From positions 1-5,557 of the forward strand of contig JAOZUJ010000064.1 in NCBI GenBank assembly GCA_029938745.1: a stretch of DNA of 5,557 bases, in the 5' to 3' direction. The position numbers and the translations under genes are program-made. This DNA is from Candidatus Moraniibacteriota bacterium (lineage in GTDB: Bacteria; Patescibacteriota; Minisyncoccia; Moranbacterales; GCA-2747515). Numbering within the stretch: the stretch's first letter is position 1; the number at the start of each line of letters is the position of its first letter. This document shows, piece after piece, positions 1-4,506 of the stretch. The notes below the pieces were generated by a model, which worked only from the letters and a program-made list of their open reading frames with translations, had not been told where the DNA came from and did no database searches.

Positions 1-833
1 TTTTGTGTTTGGATGCGGATGTACAATTGTCGATGATCTTGTTGTCAGAGGGTAAAGATGCGGCAGATATTGCACAAGATGATCCAGAAAAATTACGAGA
101 GATCATTAAAAATGCACCCAGTGCAATTGACGTGTTCATAGAAATTGCAAAAGATGAAAATGATCTGAACAATCCACATGGAAAGCGACAGGCGATAGAA
201 TCTGTGACAGAGCTCATTGCACATATTACAAGTGAGATCGAACGGGATGAGTGGACTGGGCGATGTGTGGATGCATTTGATGTATCAGAGCGGGCAGTGG
301 TAAATGCGGTCAAAAAACAAATAGATGCACAAAATACTACAGGACAATATATTGAACAAGAAATGCCTGATGAAAGCGTGAGTGCAGCAGAACAATCTCA
401 AATGCAAAGAATTTATAAGTCAATTATCTTGATGATGATGGCATATCCGCATGTATGGGAATATGTTCAAAAAAATGAAGAAAAATATGGAGAAGTGATG
501 AACCAACGAGTGATCAAGGCGCTTATACGAGAGGGTCCGGATTGTGGATTTTCTATAGGTGAATTTGTGAGTAAAAATAGTCAGAGAGAAGTGCTTTATA
601 CCGCTGCACTGAAGATGCAACAAAAATATGAACGAGAGCATGAAGATGGTGGTAGTCCAATAGATGATACAGAGACTTATATCATGATCGCACTGGATAC
701 ATTTAATAAAAGAAGAATAGAACAATTAGTACGAATGATGAATGAAGCAGAAGAAAACGGTGATTATGATAAGCAAAAACAATTATTAGAACAAATTAGT
801 AAATTGTCACAACAAGTAATACGTAACACTTAA
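1..833 (+). CDS. dnaG: DNA primase DnaG, C-terminal part (5' end outside window)
   Basis: This is the C-terminal 276 or so codons of DnaG, the primase that makes RNA primers for DNA replication. The reading frame is open from base 1 (codons begin at base 3), so the true start and the zinc-binding and catalytic domains lie upstream. The first residues (LDAD, then SEGKDAADIAQDDPEKL) match the end of the Toprim core, where DnaG proteins carry a G-K-D-x-x-D/E stretch after the metal-binding acidic residues. Residues 35-110 resemble the helical segment that follows Toprim (an F-x-x-x-A-K type stretch, then an R-Q-A-I/L-I-A-H-I type helix). Residues 128-276 form an all-helical, charged C-terminal domain of the kind that contacts the DnaB helicase. 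It ends in a typical helix pair with ANEAEENGDYDKQK-like spacing between the helices (here MNEAEENGDYDKQKQLLEQI). The stop is TAA at 831-833. rpoD follows after 5 nt, the classic dnaG-rpoD pairing, which supports the assignment. Confidence 0.9.
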   Translation, partial: LCLDADVQLSMILLSEGKDAADIAQDDPEKLREIIKNAPSAIDVFIEIAKDENDLNNPHGKRQAIESVTELIAHITSEIERDEWTGRCVDAFDVSERAVVNAVKKQIDAQNTTGQYIEQEMPDESVSAAEQSQMQRIYKSIILMMMAYPHVWEYVQKNEEKYGEVMNQRVIKALIREGPDCGFSIGEFVSKNSQREVLYTAALKMQQKYEREHEDGGSPIDDTETYIMIALDTFNKRRIEQLVRMMNEAEENGDYDKQKQLLEQISKLSQQVIRNT

Positions 834-838
834 ATAAA

Positions 839-2464
839 ATGACAAAGAAGACACCAAAGAAGAAAGCAACATCTGCCGTTAAATCTACGGCGAACAAAAA
901 GAAAAAAACTGCAAAAAAACCAGTGAAGAAAAAAACAGCTGCATCCACCAAAGTTGTAGCGAGTAAAAAAAAGACACCCACTCCTTCGCGTAAGGCTACG
1001 GCGAGCAAAGCAAAAAAACCTGCAAAGAAAACGACAAAAAAGTCGGTAAAAAAAGTTACAAAAAAACCTGCAAAGAAGAAGGCAACAAAAAAGCCAAAGA
1101 AGAAAAAAGTAGCGAAAAAACCTGCGAAAAAGAAAAAACCTGCAAAGAAGAAGGCAATTAAAAAACCTGTGAAAAAGAAGGCGACAAAAAAGCCACAGAA
1201 AAAAAATGTTACAAAAAAACCTGCGAAGAAAAAAGCAACACCTGCCGTCGCTCGTAAAAAAACGAGCTATGGCAAGGCAAAGAAAAAGAAGGCGACAAAA
1301 AAGCCACAGAAAAAAAAGGTAGCAAAAAAACCAGTAAAAAAGAGTAGAATAAAAAGCAAACTTCCTAAACAATTGGAAGAGTTGATGGCACGCGGTAGAC
1401 AACGAGGTTTTGTGACGGAAGATGAAATGATGCATGCAATGCCTGATATTGAAAGAGATGTAGGTGGGTTGGAAGCATTTTATGATGAGCTTGAAAAATA
1501 TGCAATTGAAGTTGTTAATTCAGATGATATTTTGCAAGTTGATACTGAGTATAAAAAGAACAACAAAAAAAGTAAAAAAATTCAAAAGAAAAAAGATGTA
1601 TTACTCATAGAGGAGGCCGCTGCAAGCGAGGGAAATACAGCAGATCTTGTGCAGATGTATCTCAAAGAGATTGGTCGTGTCCCATTATTAACACGTGAAG
1701 AAGAGGTAACAATTGCAAAGGCAATTGAAGCAGGTGATGAGTCAGCACGACAACAAATGACAGAAGCAAACTTGCGTCTTGTTGTGTCAATTGCAAAAAA
1801 ATATGTAGGACGATCAACTAATCTTTCATTACTTGATCTGATTCAAGAAGGAAATATTGGTTTGTTTCGTGCGGTAGAAAAGTTTGATTATCACAAAGGT
1901 TATAAGTTTTCAACTTATGCTACATGGTGGATACGTCAAGCAATTACTCGAGCTCTCGCTGATCAGTCTCGTACAATTCGTATTCCGGTGCATATGGTGG
2001 AAACAATTAATAAGTATATGCAAATTGTGAGAAGACTTGTGCAAGAACTTGGACGTGAGCCGTTGCCAGAAGAGGTTGCAGCAGAGATGGAATTAGATGT
2101 TGATAAAGTGCGTCATATTCAAAAGATCTCACAAGAAACTGTTTCTCTTGAAACTTCTGTGGGAGATAGTGATGATGATAGTGTTTTGGGTGATTTTATT
2201 GAAGACACAGAATCAATCGCGCCACAACAAGGTGCATCACGTACATTGTTAACAGAACATATTTCGGAAGTATTGGAAGACCTCTCACCACGCGAGCAAA
2301 AAATTCTCAAAATTCGTTTTGGATTGGAGGATGGTGTGACACATACACTGGAAGAAGTAGGACAAGAATTTGGTGTCACGCGTGAGCGTATTCGTCAAAT
2401 TGAAGCAAAGGCATTAGAGAAGATCCGTGAAAACGAATCTGTTGGTAAATTGAGAGATTATTAA
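839..2464 (+). CDS. rpoD: RNA polymerase primary sigma factor RpoD (sigma-70/SigA) with long lysine-rich N-terminal tail
   Basis: This is a 541-residue housekeeping sigma factor, which directs RNA polymerase to -10/-35 promoters. Residues 1-174 are almost entirely Lys, Ala, Thr and Pro, in KKPAKKKATKKP-like repeats resembling histone H1 tails. Residues 175-226 look like a region 1.1 module (QLEELMARGRQRGFVTEDEM). A second Lys-rich linker lies at 239-252. Region 1.2 is at 267-300 (DLVQMYLKEIGRVPLLTREEE). Region 2 is at 303-372, with the NLRLVVSIAKKY and DLIQEGNIGL core and the -10-melting stretch YKFSTYATWWIRQAITRA. Region 3 is at 381-460. Region 4 is at 470-538, with the -35 helix-turn-helix TLEEVGQEFGVTRERIRQIE. 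The core is full length and intact. The ATG at 839 follows the dnaG stop by 5 nt and has no Shine-Dalgarno sequence. Lys/Ala-rich leaders also occur on actinobacterial HrdB-type sigmas; the role here is unknown, possibly nucleic-acid binding. Confidence 0.97.
   Translation: MTKKTPKKKATSAVKSTANKKKKTAKKPVKKKTAASTKVVASKKKTPTPSRKATASKAKKPAKKTTKKSVKKVTKKPAKKKATKKPKKKKVAKKPAKKKKPAKKKAIKKPVKKKATKKPQKKNVTKKPAKKKATPAVARKKTSYGKAKKKKATKKPQKKKVAKKPVKKSRIKSKLPKQLEELMARGRQRGFVTEDEMMHAMPDIERDVGGLEAFYDELEKYAIEVVNSDDILQVDTEYKKNNKKSKKIQKKKDVLLIEEAAASEGNTADLVQMYLKEIGRVPLLTREEEVTIAKAIEAGDESARQQMTEANLRLVVSIAKKYVGRSTNLSLLDLIQEGNIGLFRAVEKFDYHKGYKFSTYATWWIRQAITRALADQSRTIRIPVHMVETINKYMQIVRRLVQELGREPLPEEVAAEMELDVDKVRHIQKISQETVSLETSVGDSDDDSVLGDFIEDTESIAPQQGASRTLLTEHISEVLEDLSPREQKILKIRFGLEDGVTHTLEEVGQEFGVTRERIRQIEAKALEKIRENESVGKLRDY
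1171..1317 (+). repeat. Internal 36-nt exact repeat in the lysine-tail coding sequence of rpoD
   Basis: The 36 nt at 1171-1206 recur identically at 1282-1317, an offset of 111 nt (37 codons, in frame). They encode KKKATKKPQKK. A diverged third relative lies near 1078-1125 and encodes KKATKKPKKKKVAKKP. The tail therefore seems to have grown by in-frame duplication of short Lys-rich blocks. The segment is full of runs of 6-8 A, which makes it prone to replication or transcription slippage. Confidence 0.85.
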
Positions 2465-2486
2465 GCGAAAGAATGCAGAGTTCATA

Positions 2487-2528
2487 TTAAAAAGATGTAA
2501 ATTGTATACTTGCATCTTTTTAATTTTT
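2487..2528 (+). terminator. Rho-independent terminator of the dnaG-rpoD operon
   Basis: The left arm TTAAAAAGATGTAA (2487-2500) pairs with TTGCATCTTTTTAA (2510-2523), giving 14 bp with a single U-G wobble and a 9-nt loop. Five T follow at 2524-2528. It begins 22 nt after the rpoD stop. The stem is AT-rich and nearly symmetric, so it could also act on leftward transcripts. Its right arm contains the -35 box of the next promoter. Confidence 0.8.
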
Positions 2529-2538
2529 CCCTTATAAT
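2510..2538 (+). promoter_or_regulatory. Sigma-70 promoter for the GIY-YIG/tRNA-Asn unit
   Basis: The -35 is TTGCAT (2510-2515), followed by a 17-nt spacer and a perfect -10, TATAAT (2533-2538). Transcription should start near 2545, 22 nt before the degenerate tRNA 5' half at 2567. That spacing suits a tRNA promoter, so this was probably the original tRNA-Asn promoter before the nuclease gene came to lie between them. I see no comparably good promoter between the nuclease gene and the tRNA, so both are probably on one transcript. Confidence 0.75.
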
Positions 2539-2555
2539 CATATCTGTAACTGAAG

Positions 2556-2574
2556 AAAAAATATATTCCGAGAT
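2556..2574 (+). repeat. 19-nt direct repeat, copy 1 (AAAAAATATATTCCGAGAT)
   Basis: This copy is identical to copy 2 at 2860-2878. The last 8 nt, TCCGAGAT, equal the first 8 nt of tRNA-Asn, and the preceding AAAAAATATAT equals its 5' flank. The two copies bracket the GIY-YIG gene with an offset of 304 bp, as expected for an insertion that duplicated or regenerated its target. Confidence 0.9.
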
Positions 2575-2612
2575 TCCGCCAGCTGGCGGATCAGCGGACA
2601 TGTAGATTAGTT
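2567..2612 (+). pseudogene. Decayed 5'-half copy of tRNA-Asn, interrupted by a palindrome
   Basis: The sequence starts with TCCGAGAT, identical to tRNA-Asn positions 1-8. The 16-nt palindrome replaces AGC. It resumes with TCAGCGG, which equals tRNA positions 12-18 at 2882-2888. After a few extra bases comes TAGATTAGTT, which matches TAGAGCAGTT of the tRNA at 8 of 10 positions. No 3' half, T-arm or 3' acceptor strand follows, so it cannot make a tRNA. The right boundary is approximate. I read it as the remnant of the original tRNA 5' end left behind when the downstream unit inserted. Confidence 0.6.
2575..2590. repeat. Perfect 16-bp palindrome TCCGCCAGCTGGCGGA
   Basis: The sequence equals its own reverse complement over all 16 bases and is strikingly GC-rich (12 of 16) in AT-rich surroundings. 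It lies inside the degenerate tRNA copy, in the leader of the GIY-YIG transcript. From memory, very similar palindromes are dispersed in some Patescibacteria genomes, including inside reading frames, so this may be a copy of a short dispersed palindromic element. That comparison was not run here. Confidence 0.75.
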
Positions 2613-2619
2613 CTTATTA

Positions 2620-2880
2620 ATGGCTAGTGATATGTATACAGTTTATGCCATTCATAATGTAACTGCAGACAAATATTATATTGGTCAGACAAAGAATCTT
2701 GAGGAAAGATTACACCTCCATAACACAAAGGCGTTAAGTGGATATACTTCACGCTTTGAAGGGAAATGGTGTGTAATCTATTCTGAAGAAGCTGCAACTC
2801 GTGCAAAGGCATTGTTACGTGAAAAGCAGTTAAAAAGTTATCAGGGTAGACAGTTTATTAAAAAATATATTCCGAGATAG
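2620..2880 (+). CDS. Small free-standing GIY-YIG nuclease, 3' end overlapping tRNA-Asn
   Basis: This 86-residue single-domain protein belongs to the GIY-YIG endonuclease superfamily and is close in size to the YhbQ/UPF0213 type. The first motif is VYAI (8-11, a variant of GIY). The second is YYIG (19-22), followed by QTKNLEERLHLHN with catalytic-type Arg30 and His34. The metal-binding Glu is Glu68 in LLREKQLKSYQGRQFIKK. All expected catalytic positions are present, so it is probably active, cutting DNA with one metal ion. The last residues (YIPR) and the TAG stop come from the repeat and tRNA sequence, overlapping the tRNA by 10 nt. An in-frame TAG at 2608 limits the start: ATG 2620 is the first possible, and ATG 2632 (MYTVYAI) fits family N-termini better. 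Neither has a ribosome binding site. The substrate is unknown. The position beside an intron-split tRNA suggests a homing role, but a house-cleaning nuclease is also possible. Confidence 0.88.
   Translation: MASDMYTVYAIHNVTADKYYIGQTKNLEERLHLHNTKALSGYTSRFEGKWCVIYSEEAATRAKALLREKQLKSYQGRQFIKKYIPR
2860..2878 (+). repeat. 19-nt direct repeat, copy 2, at the functional tRNA 5' end
   Basis: This is the exact partner of copy 1 at 2556-2574. It covers the last codons of the GIY-YIG gene and the first 8 nt of tRNA-Asn (2871-2878). The shared A/T flank means that both tRNA starts have the same upstream sequence for RNase P. Confidence 0.9.
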
Positions 2881-3250
2881 CTCAGCGGTAGAGCAGTTGG
2901 CTGTGAACATAATTTTAAAAACGCAGCCTCCCACAGAAATGTGAGAGTGAAAAATAAGGTGAATTGCTGGAAGTCTTCTTGTGTGATCAGCACACAATGA
3001 TAATCAGCAGCTAAGCTTTCACTAAAGCTACGACTTGCAAAGTAAATTTTATTTTACAAGTCGTGGTAATAGTGATAGAAAGTTCAGAGACTATCCCTAG
3101 CGGGAGTACCTTTGCAAAAAAGTTGTATTGGGAAGCGCCTTACTCCGTAATCTTTTTTAAAGAGATTGGAGATGATATAGTCCACCCCAGACGGAAACGT
3201 CAGGATAATGTGTAACCAATTGGTCGTCGGTTCGAATCCGACTCTCGGAG
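2871..3250 (+). tRNA. tRNA-Asn(GUU), split by a group I intron (exons 2871-2904 and 3213-3250)
   Basis: The joined exons fold into a complete 72-nt tRNA without CCA. The acceptor is TCCGAGA (2871-2877) with TCTCGGA (3243-3249). The D arm is GCTC/GAGC (2880-2883, 2891-2894). The anticodon stem is GTTGG (2896-2900) with CCAAT (3216-3220), 5 bp including one G-U. The loop is CTGT from exon 1 plus TAA from exon 2, giving anticodon GTT. The variable loop is TGGTC, the T arm is GTCGG/CCGAC with loop TTCGAAT, and the discriminator is G (3250). The genome encodes CAG rather than CCA next, so the CCA tail must be added by nucleotidyltransferase. U8, G18-G19 (2887-2888) and TTC are all in place, so the tRNA looks functional once spliced. 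The intron lies between positions 35 and 36, inside the anticodon. The first 10 nt double as the end of the GIY-YIG gene. Confidence 0.95.
2905..3212 (+). ncRNA. Group I self-splicing intron in tRNA-Asn (no internal ORF)
   Basis: This is a 308-nt ribozyme. The 5' exon ends in U (2904) and the intron ends in G (3212), as group I requires. P1 is exon GGCTGT (2899-2904) with guide GCAGCC (2923-2928), placing a U-G wobble at the splice site. P2 is a hairpin with CACA/TGTG and a GAAA loop (2932-2943). P3 is TAAGGTG (2955-2961) with CGCCTTA (3136-3142). P4 is TTGCTG (2964-2969) with CAGCAG (3005-3010). P5 is TTGTGTG/CACACAA (2979-2997). P6 is CACTA/TAGTG (3020-3024, 3070-3074), with an 8-bp P6a ACGACTTG/CAAGTCGT (3030-3037, 3057-3064). 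P7 is GACTAT (3089-3094, within the consensus-like GTTCAGAGACTA) with ATAGTC (3177-3182, within GATATAGTCC). P8 is CTCC/GGAG plus AATCT/AGATT (3143-3171). P9 is GACG-GAAA-CGTC (3190-3201). Every core element is present, so splicing is likely. Extra hairpins between P7 and P3 (3094-3127) point to subgroup IA, with less certainty. Confidence 0.95.
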
Positions 3251-3258
3251 CAGATTTT

Positions 3259-3287
3259 AAAATAACTTCTTTGAAGTTATTTTTTTT
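3259..3287 (+). terminator. Rho-independent terminator after tRNA-Asn
   Basis: AAAATAACTTC (3259-3269), loop TTT, GAAGTTATTTT (3273-3283): an 11-bp perfect stem whose 3' side runs into a T tract to 3287. It lies 8 nt past the tRNA 3' end. The T tract also forms the upstream part of the next promoter. Confidence 0.85.
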
Positions 3288-3297
3288 GTGTTATAAT
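3271..3297 (+). promoter_or_regulatory. Extended -10 promoter for the secreted-protein gene
   Basis: TGT-TATAAT (TG at 3289-3290, -10 at 3292-3297) is a perfect extended -10. A weak -35 such as TTGAAG (3271-3276, 15-nt spacer) overlaps the terminator loop and right arm. The expected start is near 3304, leaving a leader of about 20 nt before ATG 3325. Confidence 0.7.
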
Positions 3298-3324
3298 GGA
3301 AAAGTAAAAAAGTAATATAAATAT

Positions 3325-4311
3325 ATGAAAATAAAATTTCTGTTTTTTATTTTATCACTTATGTCGCTTGGATTGTTTTTCGAGAATGCTAAAGCGGATG
3401 TTTCTTTTTCTGATGTTGGCGCAGGAGCTACGACTGATGATGGATATACAGTGACTGATCCAACGGTTTTTACTTTAGATACATCAGTATCTACGAGGTA
3501 TATCAGAATTGAAGTCAGAAATGATGGTACGCTAGGTGATGAATCTTATGTAGAGCTAAGAAGTATTAAAGCCTGGGCTGGTGGATCAACAAATGTACTT
3601 AAAGGTATTTATTCAGGCGGTAGTGCTCAGGTTGTTGAAATTAACAGTTATAACGGAGCTAGTCCTTATCAAAGTAATTTATTGGTTGATTGTAGTCAGA
3701 GTTGGTATCCTCAAGGAAGTTTATGCGATGAAAGTCCAAATGCGGATTCAAAAACTGTGAGTTCTAAAAGTAATGAGGACAGTGGTGCTACTTGGTATGG
3801 AGGATCGGCAGACGACACTGGAGTTTTGGTGATTGATATGGGCAGTGTTCAAAATCTAACGGAATTACGTGTGTTTCAGATGTTTTCCGATGGCAAAACT
3901 ACTCAAATACGATTCGCTTATCACCCTGAAACTAGTGGTGTGCAACCGATGTGGGATGGAGATGAATGGAACACTTTTACAGATACGGAGGGCTTACCTA
4001 CAATTCTACAAGAAGAACCAGCAGATGATGATGAAGTAAATAACGAGAAAAATGATAAAGAAAATAGTTCTTATAAAAAATGTAAAAAGAAGTATGGCAG
4101 TGATTCATATAAGCAAGATTATCAAAAAGTAAAATATTATAAAGATAATGATCAGGGTCTTTATCTGCAAATGCAGAATGTTTATCGATCCTATAGAACA
4201 TCTGGCAATGCAGTGAAGGATGAGTTGGAAAAAACAAATCCAAATACATATCAAGAATACAAAGAATATCGCCGATATAAAAAATATAAAGATTGCAAAA
4301 AACACAAATAA
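3325..4311 (+). CDS. Secreted protein with discoidin (F5/8 type C)-like region and Lys/Tyr-rich C-terminal tail
   Basis: This is a 328-residue exported protein that I cannot assign to a named family. The signal peptide is MKIKFLFFILSLMSLGLFF, with an AKA cleavage site after residue 24. The mature part begins with a beta-rich domain (25-225). RYIRIEVRN (58-66), VELRSIKAW (76-84) and GVLVIDMGSVQNLTELRVFQMF (166-187) resemble the strand pattern of galactose-binding-like/discoidin domains, which typically bind carbohydrates or surfaces. Cys123 and Cys134 could form a disulphide. An acidic linker (230-246, EEPADDDEVNNEKNDKE) precedes a tail (249-328) dominated by Lys and Tyr, in YKKCKKKY and YRRYKKYKDCKKHK patterns. 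Cys253 and Cys324 bracket that tail. There are no membrane segments after the signal and no sortase motif. The gene is monocistronic, with its own promoter and a terminator 80 nt after the stop. A role in surface attachment is inference. Confidence 0.85.
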   Translation: MKIKFLFFILSLMSLGLFFENAKADVSFSDVGAGATTDDGYTVTDPTVFTLDTSVSTRYIRIEVRNDGTLGDESYVELRSIKAWAGGSTNVLKGIYSGGSAQVVEINSYNGASPYQSNLLVDCSQSWYPQGSLCDESPNADSKTVSSKSNEDSGATWYGGSADDTGVLVIDMGSVQNLTELRVFQMFSDGKTTQIRFAYHPETSGVQPMWDGDEWNTFTDTEGLPTILQEEPADDDEVNNEKNDKENSSYKKCKKKYGSDSYKQDYQKVKYYKDNDQGLYLQMQNVYRSYRTSGNAVKDELEKTNPNTYQEYKEYRRYKKYKDCKKHK

Positions 4312-4390
4312 GATATATTCATAAATTATAAATAAAAAATGTCAACAATATAATACGAATGTAAAATGACTTTTCCATTGAAATTCAGGT

Positions 4391-4436
4391 AGAGGTCTAT
4401 CATTAGTAATAACTATTTGATAGACCTTTTGTTTTT
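4391..4436 (+). terminator. Rho-independent terminator after the secreted-protein gene
   Basis: AGGTCTATCA (4393-4402) pairs with TGATAGACCT (4418-4427), 10 bp without mismatch. TAGT/ACTA (4404-4407, 4412-4415) extends the pairing inside. The sequence TTTTGTTTTT follows. It lies 80 nt after the stop codon at 4311; the 4312-4390 gap is AT-rich and holds no gene that I can see. Confidence 0.85.
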
Positions 4437-4439
4437 ATT

Positions 4440-4448
4440 TGGTATAAT
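4440..4448 (+). promoter_or_regulatory. Extended -10 promoter for the AbrB-hydrolase operon
   Basis: TGG-TATAAT is a perfect -10 (4443-4448) with the TG extension at 4440-4441. No good -35 is present at 16-18 nt upstream, where the terminator stem lies, so it depends on the extended -10 or an activator. The predicted start, near 4455, falls inside the palindrome at 4451-4474. Confidence 0.7.
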
Positions 4449-4450
4449 AG

Positions 4451-4480
4451 AAATATCCATTTAAATGGATATTTAAATGG
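4451..4480. promoter_or_regulatory. Probable operator: perfect 24-bp palindrome plus an extra half site
   Basis: Bases 4451-4474 equal their own reverse complement; each 12-nt arm reads AAATATCCATTT. The core ATTTAAATGG (4459-4468) recurs at 4471-4480, 12 bp further on, giving a third half site about one helical turn away. It starts 2 nt after the -10 box and covers the predicted transcription start, an ideal place for a repressor. The next gene encodes an AbrB/MazE-type protein, a family that often binds palindromes in its own promoter, so autoregulation is the natural inference. Confidence 0.7.
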
Positions 4481-4506
4481 GTAATTAATTTATTAAATAA
4501 AATAAT

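Larger units (their letters stand above)
2556..2878 (+). mobile_element. Putative GIY-YIG insertion unit at tRNA-Asn (about 304 bp, flanked by 19-nt direct repeats)
   Basis: This is an inferred unit: repeat copy 1, tRNA 5' remnant, GIY-YIG nuclease gene and repeat copy 2. Insertion into the 5' end of a tRNA, with the functional 5' end restored on the gene side, parallels how integrative elements spare their tRNA targets, although no integrase is present. A nuclease that cuts at the tRNA and is copied in during repair would give this layout. The repeats are visible directly; the mobility is inferred. Confidence 0.45.

Noticed and set aside
1171..1317. CRISPR-like or intergenic tandem repeat
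   Set aside because: The repeats are in frame within rpoD, differ by codon-level changes elsewhere in the tail, and lack spacers of uniform length.
830..1435. Long antisense open frame rich in Phe, Leu, Cys and Arg opposite the rpoD tail
   Set aside because: It is the complement of A-rich lysine codons, which gives long TTT/CTT runs without stops. The composition is absurd for a protein, and the sense strand is a clear sigma factor.
3014..3029. AGCTTT-CACT-AAAGCT hairpin as P6 of the intron
   Set aside because: It pairs well locally but would leave the next 8-bp stem as a separate arm. CACTA/TAGTG enclosing that stem gives the standard single P6 arm leading to P7. It is kept only as a competing fold.
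2905..3212. Intron-encoded homing endonuclease
   Set aside because: No reading frame of useful length exists inside the intron on either strand; the nuclease gene lies upstream of the 5' exon.
2871..3250. Interrupted tRNA read as a pseudogene disrupted by unrelated DNA
   Set aside because: The interrupting 308 nt contain all group I core helices with the correct splice-site bases, and both exons are perfectly complementary, so a functional intron explains it.
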